Assembly (NCBI RefSeq): GCF_004804335.1
Contig: NZ_SRXY01000001.1
Coordinates: 930,001 to 994,000, forward strand
From: Pacificoceanicola onchidii
Lineage (GTDB): Bacteria; Pseudomonadota; Alphaproteobacteria; Rhodobacterales; Rhodobacteraceae
DNA length: 64,000 nt
Direction: 5' to 3'
The position numbers were made by a program, and so were the translations under genes. The notes under the pieces are model-generated. The model made no database searches. It worked only from the letters and a program-made list of their open reading frames with translations, and was not told the origin of the DNA. Of this stretch, positions 28,278 to 39,639 are shown in pieces. Position 1 is the first letter of the stretch, and every line of letters starts with the position of its first letter.

Positions 28278-31200
28278 AAACAAAAAAACGAGGCGAGGCA
28301 TGGCAAGTTATCAGTCCCGGGGGCGCGACCCCCTGTTTGACACCGACACGGCATTGACGCTGGAGAAACGCGGGCGCGAATTGCTCGGGCTTGTTCTGGT
28401 CGCTGTCGGTCTGATGGCGGCTGCCATGATCGCCTCTTACACGCCGGACGATCCCTCCTTCATGACGGCTACGGACGCGCCGGTGCAGAACTGGATGGGC
28501 CGCATTGGCGCCTCCATTGCCGCGCCGCTCTTCATGGTCATTGGCTGGGGCTGCTGGGCCATTGCCGCCTGTTTCCTCGTCTGGGGGGCACGCCTCGCCC
28601 TGCACCGCGACGAAGTTGGCCCGCTGTCCCGTCTGGTCTTTGCCCCAATCTGGGTTGCTCTGTGTTCGGTCTATGCCTCGGGCCTGACAGAAAGCGCCGG
28701 TTGGAGCCACAACTTCGGCCTTGGCGGCCTGTTTGGCGACATGATGATGGGCTCCTTGCTGAACCTCATGCCACTTGATCCGGGGCTTGGCCTCAAGCTG
28801 ATGCAATTGCTCCTTGGCGCGGTCATCGTGGTTTTCGGGGCTTTTGTTCTTGGTTTCACCCGCGTCGAGGTTCGCTCCATCGGGCGTTTCCTGTTGCTGG
28901 GCGTTGTGATGACCTACGCCAATATCATGTCCCTTCTGGGCAAAGGCGCAGGCGGGGCCGTGAGCGCCGCACAGAAGATGCAGGCCGCAGGTGCCGAGCG
29001 CCGCGAACGCCGCCGCGTGGAAGCTGAAGAGGCCGCGGAATGGGCGGCTGCACAAGAAGCCATCACTGAGCCGACTGTCACCGCCGCCCTCAGGGTGCGC
29101 CGCGCGGAAAGCCCGATCTATGACGAAGAGCCGACGGACTTCGTGGTTGAGGACGACGACCTGCCGGAAGCCCCGCGCGAAAAGGCCGGGTTCCTGTCCC
29201 GCATGCCTTCGTTGATCCGCCGCAATGACGAGCCGCAAGCCATGCCGGAGCCGGAAATGGTCGAGGCGGTCATGGATCACGACGTGGACGCCCCCGGCGA
29301 AGACCGCGTGAAGGCCAAGATCGCTGACGTGATCCGCGCCCGTCGCGGCACCAATCCGGCGGTTGCCAAGGCCCCCGCTGCGGACCCGAGCAAGCCTCTG
29401 ACCAAAGGGCGAGGCCACGGGCCGAAGCCGCTGATTTTCAACCCGGCCCCCGGTGCCGCGCGGGCAGAGCCGCCGCTCACCGCCTCTGCGCGTGTCGAGC
29501 CGCCGGTGTCCGCTGTGCCCCCCTCCCCTGCCAGCCTCGTGGACGAAGCCCCGCTGAACGTCGCCGAAGCCATTGAAACATGGCCCGAGGACAAGGGCGT
29601 TCAGGAGTTCGCTTCCATTGATCCCGATGCAAACGGGGCGGCCTACGGCGAGATGCGTGACTTTGACGACTATGGCGATGTCGAGGACGAGGCCGTCATT
29701 CTCGACACCCCGGCCCCTGCCCCGGTTCAGCGCCACGTTTCCCCGGCCCCCGAGCCGAAGAAGGTTGTCCAACAGCCGGTTCGCAAGCCGATGGTTCCGT
29801 CCAAGCGCGCGCAGGCAGAAGCCCAGCCACAGCTCAAATTCGACGATCACAAGCCGGACTACGAACTCCCGCCGCTGAACCTTCTGATGTCGCCGGACCG
29901 CATCGAACGGCATGTGCTGTCCGATGAAGCGCTCGAAGAGAACGCCCGGATGCTTGAATCCGTGCTCGATGACTATGGCGTCAAAGGCGAGATCGTCTCG
30001 GTCCGCCCCGGCCCGGTTGTGACCATGTACGAACTTGAGCCCGCGCCGGGTCTTAAAGCCTCCCGCGTGATCGGCCTCGCGGATGACATCGCCCGCAGCA
30101 TGTCGGCCCTCTCTGCCCGCGTCTCCACCGTTCCGGGCCGCAGCGTGATCGGGATCGAACTGCCGAACGACAACCGCGAAATGGTTTCTTTCCGCGAAAT
30201 CCTGACCGGACGCGATTACGGCGATGGCAAGCACGCCCTGCCCCTTGCCCTGGGCAAGGACATTGGCGGCGAGCCCGTTGTCGCGAACCTGGCCAAGATG
30301 CCTCACCTGCTGATCGCGGGGACCACCGGCTCCGGTAAGTCCGTAGCCATCAACACCATGATCCTGTCGCTACTTTACAAGCTGTCGCCCGAGGATCTGC
30401 GCCTTGTCATGATCGATCCGAAGATGCTGGAACTGTCCGTTTACGACGGCATCCCGCACCTGCTTTCGCCGGTTGTGACCGATCCGAAAAAGGCGGTTGT
30501 CGCGCTCAAGTGGGTCGTTGGTGAGATGGAAGATCGCTATCGCAAGATGTCCAAGATGGGCGTGCGCAACATCGACGGCTACAACGGCCGCGTGGCGGAT
30601 GCGCTCTCCAAAGGCGAGATGTTCAGCCGCACGGTGCAAACCGGCTTTGACGACGAGACCGGCGAGCCGGTGTTTGAGACCGAAGAGTTCGAGCCCAAGA
30701 AAATGCCTTACATCGTCGTCATCGTCGACGAGATGGCCGACCTGATGATGGTCGCGGGCAAAGAGATCGAAGCCTGCATTCAACGTCTTGCCCAGATGGC
30801 CCGCGCCTCTGGCATTCACCTGATCATGGCCACGCAGCGGCCTTCGGTGGACGTGATTACCGGCACGATCAAAGCCAACTTCCCGACCCGGATTTCCTTC
30901 CAGGTGACTTCGAAAATCGACAGCCGCACCATTCTCGGCGAGATGGGCGCAGAGCAGCTGCTGGGCATGGGTGACATGCTCTATATGGCTGGCGGGGCGA
31001 AAATCACGCGCTGCCACGGGCCGTTCTGCTCGGACGAGGAAGTCGAAGAAATCGTCAACCATCTCAAGGCCTTTGGCCCGCCTGAATATGTCTCCGGCGT
31101 TGTACAGGGTCCCGATGATGACAAGGCAGACGGCATTGATGCGGTTCTTGGCCTGAACACCGGCGGCAACACCAATGGCGAGGATGCGCTTTACGATCAG

Positions 31201-31374
31201 GCCGTTGGCATCGTGATCAAGGACCGCAAGTGTTCCACATCCTACATCCAGCGCAAACTTGGCATCGGCTACAACAAGGCCGCGCGGCTTGTGGAGCAGA
31301 TGGAGGATGAGGGTGTCGTGTCGTCAGCCAACCATGTGGGCAAACGCGAGATATTGGTTCCCGAACAGCAGTAA
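28261..31374 (+). CDS. ftsK: DNA translocase FtsK
   Basis: Septal DNA pump of 1037 residues that clears chromosomes from the division plane and activates XerCD. The N-terminal ~170 residues carry four membrane segments ([19 protein letters not shown] and others). An acidic, proline-rich linker follows to about residue 540. The motor has Walker A GTTGSGKS near residue 687 and Walker [12 protein letters not shown] near 820, with the FtsK pattern [20 protein letters not shown]. The C-terminal gamma winged helix ([20 protein letters not shown]), which reads KOPS sequences, is complete. It begins inside the end of the aminotransferase gene. Confidence 0.96.
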   Translation: MATAAKNKKTRRGMASYQSRGRDPLFDTDTALTLEKRGRELLGLVLVAVGLMAAAMIASYTPDDPSFMTATDAPVQNWMGRIGASIAAPLFMVIGWGCWAIAACFLVWGARLALHRDEVGPLSRLVFAPIWVALCSVYASGLTESAGWSHNFGLGGLFGDMMMGSLLNLMPLDPGLGLKLMQLLLGAVIVVFGAFVLGFTRVEVRSIGRFLLLGVVMTYANIMSLLGKGAGGAVSAAQKMQAAGAERRERRRVEAEEAAEWAAAQEAITEPTVTAALRVRRAESPIYDEEPTDFVVEDDDLPEAPREKAGFLSRMPSLIRRNDEPQAMPEPEMVEAVMDHDVDAPGEDRVKAKIADVIRARRGTNPAVAKAPAADPSKPLTKGRGHGPKPLIFNPAPGAARAEPPLTASARVEPPVSAVPPSPASLVDEAPLNVAEAIETWPEDKGVQEFASIDPDANGAAYGEMRDFDDYGDVEDEAVILDTPAPAPVQRHVSPAPEPKKVVQQPVRKPMVPSKRAQAEAQPQLKFDDHKPDYELPPLNLLMSPDRIERHVLSDEALEENARMLESVLDDYGVKGEIVSVRPGPVVTMYELEPAPGLKASRVIGLADDIARSMSALSARVSTVPGRSVIGIELPNDNREMVSFREILTGRDYGDGKHALPLALGKDIGGEPVVANLAKMPHLLIAGTTGSGKSVAINTMILSLLYKLSPEDLRLVMIDPKMLELSVYDGIPHLLSPVVTDPKKAVVALKWVVGEMEDRYRKMSKMGVRNIDGYNGRVADALSKGEMFSRTVQTGFDDETGEPVFETEEFEPKKMPYIVVIVDEMADLMMVAGKEIEACIQRLAQMARASGIHLIMATQRPSVDVITGTIKANFPTRISFQVTSKIDSRTILGEMGAEQLLGMGDMLYMAGGAKITRCHGPFCSDEEVEEIVNHLKAFGPPEYVSGVVQGPDDDKADGIDAVLGLNTGGNTNGEDALYDQAVGIVIKDRKCSTSYIQRKLGIGYNKAARLVEQMEDEGVVSSANHVGKREILVPEQQ

Positions 31375-31436
31375 GCCGGCACGCCTTCGACCAGATCTGT
31401 TGAACGGGCAGTTGAACCAAGCAAAAGCAGGGTGAT

Positions 31437-32147
31437 GTGACTGTTGATGAGTTGGCACGGGCGATGGCGCAGGCCGACGCCCTCCCCTTACCCCAGAGGC
31501 GCAAGGCGGCGCGCACGTTTGGTTTCGAGGCGTTGCAACTGGAGAAAGCCGGGGCGTTGACCGATGTCGCGGCGCTCGACGTGGCTTTGGAGGCCCTCAC
31601 CCGCTGCGCCATGGTCCACGGCTGGCCGCAGACATACCACATGGCGCGCGCACGGCTCATGTTGAAACGGCGGGACATGCTGGGTTTGCCTGAGCCCCTG
31701 ATCGCCGCCGAGAAAGCCATGACGCTTGATGTCGAAATCGGCGGCGTCCTTGTGGCCGATTCTGAAGCCGGTGCATTCGACATGAACGCCGACGGCCCTT
31801 TTCACAAAGTCATGGAGCGCCAAGGGTTCTATTTCGTGGGATTTGGCGGCGATGGCATCGTCAAGGTTCGCCTGCGTGTTCACAAGAGCGGCCCCGTAGA
31901 GCCGCAAAGCAAAGAGTTTCGTAGGCTGCGAGAGGCGACTCAGGTCGGCGTTCTCGAAGCTCCATCCGGCACAGTTACCGTGCATGGTGGCGGACAGAAG
32001 ATCCTGCGTTTACCCGTGCCGCCGGGGACTTATGCCTGTTGCGCCTATGGTCTTGGGATTGGACGCAAGCCGGAATGCCTGATGCTGTTGTCACCGCTGA
32101 CGGACAGGCCCGCGCCGCTTACCGATACACCGGCCCTGAACTTTTGA
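31437..32147 (+). CDS. Unknown protein between ftsK and lolA, 236 aa
   Basis: I do not recognise this family. The N-terminal ~90 residues look helical and alpha-repeat-like (AQADALPLPQRRKAARTFGF, LDVALEALTRCAMVHGWPQT); the rest alternates short strands (YFVGFGGDGIVKVRLRVHKSG, GTVTVHGGGQKILRLPVPPG). No signal peptide or membrane helix is seen. It starts with GTG at 31437, after GCAGGG. Its place between ftsK and lolA, on the same strand and with short gaps, points to cotranscription but does not give a role. Confidence 0.7.
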   Translation: MTVDELARAMAQADALPLPQRRKAARTFGFEALQLEKAGALTDVAALDVALEALTRCAMVHGWPQTYHMARARLMLKRRDMLGLPEPLIAAEKAMTLDVEIGGVLVADSEAGAFDMNADGPFHKVMERQGFYFVGFGGDGIVKVRLRVHKSGPVEPQSKEFRRLREATQVGVLEAPSGTVTVHGGGQKILRLPVPPGTYACCAYGLGIGRKPECLMLLSPLTDRPAPLTDTPALNF

Positions 32148-32301
32148 CGCAGGAGAGACCGGCATCAAGACGCCGATGCCCCCGCAGTTCCCCTTGAACC
32201 CCGGCCATATGCCGCCGATATCGAAGGGCAAGGGCGCGCGTTATCGCTTAACCTGCGCCAACATGCCAAAAACACGGCATCCCGAGCAGGAAGGAACACG
32301 T

Positions 32302-32901
32302 ATGTATCGCAGAGCTTTCACCGCAGGTCTTCTGGCCCTTGGCACCCTCTCGGCCCTGCCCGCACAGGCTCAGCAACTGTCGCTTGGTGCGATTTCCAAG
32401 TACCTGAACACCATCAAGTCGGCGCAGGGCAGCTTTACCCAGATCAACGCGGATGGCACGATTTCGACCGGAACCATCGCCATCAAACGCCCCGGCAAGG
32501 TGCGGTTCGATTACAACCCGCCGGAACGGGCGCTTGTGCTCGCGTCCGCCGGAGCAGTCTATATCCTGGACCGCAAGCTGAACGCCCAGCCTGAGACCTA
32601 TCCGCTGAAACAAACACCGCTGTCGATCATCCTTGATCGCAACGTGGATCTGACGCGCGCAGGGATGGTGCGGGGGCATTCTTATGACGGCACCGCCACC
32701 ACCGTGACCGCGCAGGATCCGAAACGCCCGGAATACGGCACCATCCAGCTCAAGTTCACCGGCAACCCGGTGCAACTGCGGCAGTGGATCATCACGGATG
32801 GCGATGGCAACCAGACAACGGTGATCCTTGGCGAGCTGGAAAAGGTGAGCCTGCCGAACCGCTTGTTCTACATTGATCCCGAGCTGGAAAAACTCCGCTA
32901 A
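32302..32901 (+). CDS. lolA: Outer-membrane lipoprotein carrier protein LolA
   Basis: Periplasmic chaperone of 199 residues that carries lipoproteins from LolCDE to the outer membrane. A signal peptide (MYRRAFTAGLLALGTLSAL, cleavage after AQA) precedes ISKYLNTIKSAQGSFTQ, GTIAIKRPGKVRFDYNPPER and LVLASAGAVYILDRK, the standard LolA beginning. I chose the ATG at 32302 because AGGAAGG lies at 32288-32294. Following ftsK is a common arrangement. A strong terminator comes after the gene. Confidence 0.93.
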   Translation: MYRRAFTAGLLALGTLSALPAQAQQLSLGAISKYLNTIKSAQGSFTQINADGTISTGTIAIKRPGKVRFDYNPPERALVLASAGAVYILDRKLNAQPETYPLKQTPLSIILDRNVDLTRAGMVRGHSYDGTATTVTAQDPKRPEYGTIQLKFTGNPVQLRQWIITDGDGNQTTVILGELEKVSLPNRLFYIDPELEKLR

Positions 32902-32931
32902 TCCGAATGCCAAAGCTGGTTCCCAAAATGC

Positions 32932-32959
32932 AAAAGCCCCGGACATCCGGGGCTTTTTT
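32932..32959 (+). terminator. Rho-independent terminator of lolA
   Basis: Stem AAAAGCCCCGG and CCGGGGCTTTT with loop ACAT, followed by further T residues (six in a row in all). Thirty bases after the lolA stop. The stem core is identical to that of the proS terminator. Confidence 0.92.
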
Positions 32960-32979
32960 CTTGTGACCAAGAGAGTGGG

Positions 32980-33885
32980 TCACCAGCCGTTGGGGCCTTT
33001 CTCGGCAAAGGCATGCACGAGAAAGTCGATAAACGCGCGTACCTTCGGCTGGGTAAAGCGGCCCGGCGGGTAAACCGCGTAAATGCCTTGGGTTTCGATC
33101 GGCAGATCCGGGATGACCTCTTCGACCAGCCCCTCTTCCATGGCTTCGTGATAGAGATAGGACGGCAGGTAAGCGATGCCGAGGCCCGCGGTGCAGGCAT
33201 TGAGCAAGGACTGCCCATCGTTCACCGTCAGCCAACCTGCGGTGCGGACCTGACGCTTTTCCCCGGACGGGGCGGTCAGCTTCCAGACATTGCCGGAGGA
33301 CTGGTTGGAGTAGTGCAGCAGCTTGTGCTCGTTCAGATCGTCGATCCGCTGCGGGCGGCCAAACTGTTCGAAATACTTCGGCGAGGCGATCATGCGCTTC
33401 GTCGTTTCCGTCAACTTGCGCGCACGCAGGGTGCTGTCTTCCAGCTCCCCTATGCGGATTGCCATGTCAAAACCTTCCGAAATCAGCTCTACATAGCGGT
33501 TGTTCAGCACCATGTTCACCGTGATGTCCGGGAACTCGGCGAGGAAATCCCCGAGAACCGGCGAAAGATGGTTTACACCAAAATCCGTCGCCACCGAAAT
33601 CCGCAGAAGGCCAGACGGCGCCGATTGCATCGACGTCACAAGCGCATCCGCCTCTCCCGCATCGTTCAGAACGCGCCGAGCGCGGTCATAGTAGGCGAGG
33701 CCGATTTCCGTGGGTGAGACGCGGCGAGTCGTCCGGTTCAGCAGGCGCGCACCGAGGCGCGCTTCCAGAGAAGACACATGTTTCGAGACGGCGGATTTGG
33801 AAATCCCCATCTTCTTCGCGGCGTCGGTAAAGCCCCCCTGATCCACTACGGTGGCGAAGGCTTCCATTTCCGTGAGTCGGTCCAT
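32980..33885 (-). CDS. LysR-family transcriptional regulator
   Basis: A 301-residue LysR regulator. The winged helix is at residues about 4-62 (MEAFATVVDQGGFTDAAKKM, SKSAVSKHVSSLEARLG, LLNRTTRRVSPTEIG); the periplasmic-binding-protein-like effector domain follows (SGLLRISVATDFG, DMAIRIGELEDSTLRARK). The fold resembles the large CrgA/DhcR-like subgroup. It is divergent from the DUF4399 gene 205 bases away, a likely but unproven target. Confidence 0.93.
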   Translation of the reverse strand: MDRLTEMEAFATVVDQGGFTDAAKKMGISKSAVSKHVSSLEARLGARLLNRTTRRVSPTEIGLAYYDRARRVLNDAGEADALVTSMQSAPSGLLRISVATDFGVNHLSPVLGDFLAEFPDITVNMVLNNRYVELISEGFDMAIRIGELEDSTLRARKLTETTKRMIASPKYFEQFGRPQRIDDLNEHKLLHYSNQSSGNVWKLTAPSGEKRQVRTAGWLTVNDGQSLLNACTAGLGIAYLPSYLYHEAMEEGLVEEVIPDLPIETQGIYAVYPPGRFTQPKVRAFIDFLVHAFAEKGPNGW

Positions 33886-34090
33886 GCTCGGCTCTCTTTC
33901 TGCGTTCCGTGTTCCAAGGGTTTTGCCCCGGAACTGGGGCTGAACTTGGGCAGCGCAGCGACAATTGAGAGGAATTGCCGGGGCTGTCCGCCAGCCGGAA
34001 ACGACGGGCGCGCCAGCCTTAAGTCAAGAAATCACGTGCCAATCACGGCGTTTGGCCTATCCTTCCAGAGGGAACCAGAGGAGGACCCCC

Positions 34091-34540
34091 ATGTTTATTC
34101 GCAGTGCACTTACCGCTCTCGCCCTGTTGGCAGCAGGCCCCCTGGTTGCGCAACAGGGCGGCGAAACCCCAGCGCCTGACGGGGCTTCAGTCTACTTCGC
34201 CAACCTTTCCGATGGGGATACGGTGTCCAGCCCACTCACGGTTGTGTTTGGCCTCAAGGGCATGGGCGTTGCACCTTCGGGTGTCGAAAAGGAAAACACC
34301 GGCCACCACCACCTGCTGGTCAACCGCCCGCCGTTTGGTGAAGGCGAAGATGGCATGGAGGAGATGCAATATGGCCTTCCGGCCGACGACAATCACAAAC
34401 ATTTCGGCGGCGGCCAGACCGAAGTGACGCTGGAGCTGGAACCGGGCAAACACACCCTGCAACTCGTTCTGGGCGACGCCGGGCACGTTCCGCACAGCAC
34501 ACCGGTGATGTCCGAACAGATCACCATCACGGTTGAATAA
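34091..34540 (+). CDS. Exported DUF4399 protein
   Basis: Small secreted protein of 149 residues. A signal peptide (MFIRSALTALALLAAGPLVA) is followed by a single DUF4399 domain with its histidine-rich features: GHHHLLVN, NHKHFGGGQTEVTLEL and LGDAGHVPH. The histidines suggest metal binding, but no function is established. The start at 34091 is preceded by AGAGGAGGA. It is divergent from the LysR gene. Confidence 0.88.
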   Translation: MFIRSALTALALLAAGPLVAQQGGETPAPDGASVYFANLSDGDTVSSPLTVVFGLKGMGVAPSGVEKENTGHHHLLVNRPPFGEGEDGMEEMQYGLPADDNHKHFGGGQTEVTLELEPGKHTLQLVLGDAGHVPHSTPVMSEQITITVE

Positions 34541-34550
34541 ACGCGCCAAG

Positions 34551-34609
34551 CGGGTCGGTGGGTGGGCGTGGTTCGCCTTCAAGGCGAACGAGCGGCACCC
34601 GCCGACCCG
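34551..34609. repeat. Nested double hairpin after the DUF4399 gene
   Basis: An outer 14-base arm pair (CGGGTCGGTGGGTG with CACCCGCCGACCCG, one G-T wobble) encloses an inner 7-bp hairpin, GTTCGCC-TTCAA-GGCGAAC. It lies between the convergent DUF4399 and dienoyl-CoA-reductase-like genes. No T run follows on either side, so it is not a standard terminator, though it may act as one or stabilise 3' ends. Confidence 0.6.
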
Positions 34610-34618
34610 ATAGAACCC

Positions 34619-36718
<2,100 letters not shown>

Positions 36719-36743
36719 TCACGACGTGTTGGCCTGGCAGGGG

Positions 36744-36813
36744 AAAATTTTGACGGGGCAAAATTTCTTCGGGGCGCTGCCCCGGACCCCGGGATATTTC
36801 GAGCACAAAGAAG
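36744..36813 (+). repeat. Composite intergenic repeat, copy 3 (two hairpins)
   Basis: Hairpin AAATTTTG-N6-CAAAATTT at 36745-36766, then GGGGC-GCT-GCCCC, GGACCCCGGGATATTTCG and AGCACAAAGAAG. It lies between the FadH-like start and the EamA stop. Compared with copy 2 the first stem has a compensatory A-T for G-C. Confidence 0.7.
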
Positions 36814-36825
36814 CGGATGCGTTGC

Positions 36826-37728
36826 TCAGGCGATGAGGATCAGGGCGAGGATGGATAGGGTCAAAAGCCCGATCCCGCCGAGTTCGCGCCGCGTAACCGT
36901 TTCCTTGAAGAACAGGACCGATGCGGCGAGTGAAAGGATCAGCTCCACCTGACCCAACGCATAGACATAGGCAGCCGTTTGCAGCGTGAAGGCCGTGAAC
37001 CACGAGAGTGTTCCCGCCATCGAGGTCACCCCCAGCCAAATGGCGGTTCCGCGCGCCTGCCAGACTTTGGTGATCTGTCCCGGCTCGCGCAGAGAAAGCC
37101 AGATCGCCATGCTCAAGGCCTGCATCGTTGTAACGCAGACAAGGCTGATTGCGGCGCGCAGCACCGGGTCATCGGAAGGAATGGCCAGTGTGGCGGCTCG
37201 GTAACCCACCCCTGCAATAGCAAAGAACAAACCGGAGCCGAGCCCCAGAACGACGGCTTTGCTGCGCAGGCCCGAGAAGAACGCATCGGCCGAGCCCGGC
37301 GTCTGCGAGAGCATCAGCACTCCCGCCATTCCGATCAGGATCGCCAGCCATCCGCCAAAGGAGATCGCCTCGCCCAATACAATCAGCCCGAGCAACGCTG
37401 TTTGCAGCACTTCGGTCTTCTTGAGCGTGATCCCCACGGCGAAGTTGCGTTCGGAAAAGGTCAGAACAACCAAAACCGTTGCGAGGATCTGACCAAGCCC
37501 ACCGAACACGGCCCAGAGCCAGAAGGATGCGCCAAGCGCAGGCACCTGTTGCTCGCTGATCAGGAGGTAGCCCGCTGTCACCAAAAGGGCAGCCGGGGCC
37601 GCATAGGCAAACCGGGCAAAGGTGCTGCCCGTTGCTGACAGAGTTCCGCCGGCCAGCAGCTTTTGCAGCATGAAGCGGACGGTCTGAAAGGTGGCCGCCG
37701 ACAGTGTGGCAATGATCCAGAGTTCCAT
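36826..37728 (-). CDS. EamA/DMT-family membrane transporter
   Basis: A 300-residue inner-membrane protein with about ten hydrophobic helices in two EamA-like halves (first LWIIATLSAATFQTVRFML to LLGLIVLGEAISFGGWLA; second VVLGLGSGLFFAIAGVGY to the C terminus). FFKETVTRRELGGIGLL is the typical second-half ending. The solute is unknown; members export amino acids, nucleotide-sugars or metabolites. Same strand as the FadH-like gene downstream but separated from it by a repeat-filled gap. Confidence 0.85.
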   Translation of the reverse strand: MELWIIATLSAATFQTVRFMLQKLLAGGTLSATGSTFARFAYAAPAALLVTAGYLLISEQQVPALGASFWLWAVFGGLGQILATVLVVLTFSERNFAVGITLKKTEVLQTALLGLIVLGEAISFGGWLAILIGMAGVLMLSQTPGSADAFFSGLRSKAVVLGLGSGLFFAIAGVGYRAATLAIPSDDPVLRAAISLVCVTTMQALSMAIWLSLREPGQITKVWQARGTAIWLGVTSMAGTLSWFTAFTLQTAAYVYALGQVELILSLAASVLFFKETVTRRELGGIGLLTLSILALILIA

Positions 37729-37749
37729 GCCGCCAGCTATGACCGCCCG

Positions 37750-38673
37750 TTAAGACTTTGGCCAGAGAGGATGGGGCACAGGGTCCTTGGCCTTCCAGAA
37801 ATACTTGCGGAAGATCTCGCCGTAAGAGCTGTATCGATACCCTTCATTCCGGGTCAGGTAGCGTGCGCGGTTCTGATAGTAGAGGCGAGGCAGGCGATAC
37901 CACGGCACCGCCGCATGCATGTGGTGGACCACGTGAAGGTTGTTGTTGAGAAAGATCAGGGCCAGAGGTCCCCGGTCTTCGATAATGACCGTCCGACCGC
38001 GCGCCTCAAGGTGCGCCTGATGCTCAAGGAAGGTCCGGATTTTCAAGATCGACAGCGCCGCATAGGTCGAGGCCAGAAAGGCCCAGAGCGGCAGAGCAGA
38101 GAACGTTGCCCAGAGCCAAAAGACAACCAAAACCGCAGGGATGTGCAGCAGCCATCCGAGCCAAACCCGCTGATCGCCGCCTCTCATGGCCGCAACATCG
38201 CCTTTGACAAAGGCCCATGTCCCGATCGCCGGGCCAAACAGCATGCGGCCCGCCAGCGTGTTGTTCACCCGCGCCAAAGCGCGCATCCATCGCGGCCAGC
38301 GCATCCAGACCGCCGGGTCCAGATAATTGCTCTCCGGATCATCATAAGGGTCCGTGAGCAGTGAATCGCGGTGGTGCGCAAGGTGCGTGTCCTTGAACCG
38401 CAGATATGGCACAACCAGCGACAAGGCCGGAAACACCAGAACGCCGTTCCAGAATGCCGAACGAAACGGATGGCCGTGCAGCATCTCATGCGTGAGCGAG
38501 GAATGCAGCGCCGCGCCCAGCGCGACGCAGACCATGCCCAGCGGCAGCCAAAGGTCCGCCGCAGCCGTAATGCCCAGTCCCCACAGCACGTAGCACAGGA
38601 TAAGCAAGCCAAGCGTCGGCCATTCCAAAGACCGAAATTGCTGCATCCTGCGCGTGATCTGCTGTTCGTCCAT
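37750..38673 (-). CDS. Membrane fatty acid desaturase-family protein
   Basis: Integral-membrane di-iron enzyme of 307 residues with the three histidine boxes HEMLHGH, HLAHHR and HVVHH, and several hydrophobic segments between them. The family includes acyl-lipid desaturases and carotenoid hydroxylase or ketolase relatives, so the substrate is open. The start at 38673 (MDEQQITRRM) follows a good CAGGAGGTTG. It is divergent from the XRE regulator, a possible controller. Confidence 0.87.
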   Translation of the reverse strand: MDEQQITRRMQQFRSLEWPTLGLLILCYVLWGLGITAAADLWLPLGMVCVALGAALHSSLTHEMLHGHPFRSAFWNGVLVFPALSLVVPYLRFKDTHLAHHRDSLLTDPYDDPESNYLDPAVWMRWPRWMRALARVNNTLAGRMLFGPAIGTWAFVKGDVAAMRGGDQRVWLGWLLHIPAVLVVFWLWATFSALPLWAFLASTYAALSILKIRTFLEHQAHLEARGRTVIIEDRGPLALIFLNNNLHVVHHMHAAVPWYRLPRLYYQNRARYLTRNEGYRYSSYGEIFRKYFWKAKDPVPHPLWPKS

Positions 38674-38773
38674 GGGCAACCTCCTGGCCTGAAACCTCAA
38701 GTGGAGATAACGAAACCGTGAGCTTTGTGGGAATTCTGGATTTGATTAACAAAAATCCCCAGATATGATATTT

Positions 38774-38786
38774 ATCACGATGTGAT
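38774..38786. promoter_or_regulatory. Candidate operator at the XRE regulator start
   Basis: A perfect 5-base inverted repeat ATCAC-GAT-GTGAT that runs into the start codon of the XRE gene, in the gap shared with the divergent desaturase. A site here would let the regulator block its own expression. Only one copy is seen. Confidence 0.35.
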
Positions 38787-39639
38787 GGATTTATCAGACA
38801 AACGCGCCCGCGCCGCCCTTCTCCGGACCCGTCTGACGGAGGCCATGATACAGGCTGGCACCAATCAGACCGCCCTCGCGCGCGATATCCGCGTGGACCG
38901 GTCCACGATTTCGCAGGTTCTGAAGGACGACGGCGCGCGCCTTCCCAATGCGCATCTGGTCGCGGCCTGTGCCGAGACGCTCGGCGTTTCCTGTGACTGG
39001 TTGTTGGGCCTGTCGGATCGTCCCGAAAGCGCCGAGGACCTGCTTGCAACCGCCATGAGCGTCTCGGAAGCGCCCCGCGCGCTGATCGACGAGACCATCT
39101 TCGGCTGGCATCGGGAGGCCGAGGGGTACAAGATCCGTCATGTACCGGCCGGATTGCCGGACATGCTCAAGACACGCGCCACACTCGAATGGGAGTACGG
39201 CCCTCATCTGGGCCGCACGACCCAGCAGGCGATCAACGCCGCCAGCGACCGGATCGAATGGATGCGGATCTCCCGTTCAGATTATGAAATCGCTATGCCA
39301 CTCTACGAAATCGAGAGCTTTGCCAAAGGCTCGGGGTACTACGAAGGCCTGGGCAAAGAGACCCGCCGGGCGCAGCTGGATCACCTGATCGATCTGACCG
39401 AGAGCCTCTACCCACGGCTGCGTCTCTGCCTGTTCGATGCGCGACGGCTCTATTCCGCGCCGATCACTGTCTTCGGCCCGCTGCTCTCTGTACTGTATCT
39501 GGGTCAGACCTACTTAGCGTTTCGCGACACAAACCGCATTGCCGCGTTCACCGACCACTTTGACCACCTTGTCAAAGAAGCCAGCGTCACGTCCCGCGCC
39601 ATGCCGGATCACCTGCGCACCCTTCAGCGCTTCGCCTGA
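38785..39639 (+). CDS. XRE-type helix-turn-helix regulator with large sensor domain
   Basis: A 284-residue protein. Its N-terminal helix-turn-helix (NQTALARDIRVDRSTISQVL) is of the Cro/C1 type, followed by LGVSCDWLLGLSDRP and a ~190-residue C-terminal domain (DEWEYGPHLGRTTQQAIN region to FRDTNRIAAFTDHFDHLVKEA) with no domain I can name, probably for ligand sensing. A GTG just before the ATG is also usable. It is divergent from the desaturase gene and ends 16 bases inside the 3' end of the MFS gene. Confidence 0.87.
   Translation: MDLSDKRARAALLRTRLTEAMIQAGTNQTALARDIRVDRSTISQVLKDDGARLPNAHLVAACAETLGVSCDWLLGLSDRPESAEDLLATAMSVSEAPRALIDETIFGWHREAEGYKIRHVPAGLPDMLKTRATLEWEYGPHLGRTTQQAINAASDRIEWMRISRSDYEIAMPLYEIESFAKGSGYYEGLGKETRRAQLDHLIDLTESLYPRLRLCLFDARRLYSAPITVFGPLLSVLYLGQTYLAFRDTNRIAAFTDHFDHLVKEASVTSRAMPDHLRTLQRFA

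Noticed and set aside
28246-30306. 686-residue open frame antisense to ftsK
   Set aside because: It lies opposite ftsK, is rich in His, Arg and Gly as expected from antisense GC-rich codons, and matches no family. FtsK is certain on the other strand.
31402-31417. GAAC ... GAAC pair before the unknown gene after ftsK, a possible LexA box
   Set aside because: The two halves are eight bases apart, not seven, so it does not fit the alphaproteobacterial SOS box.
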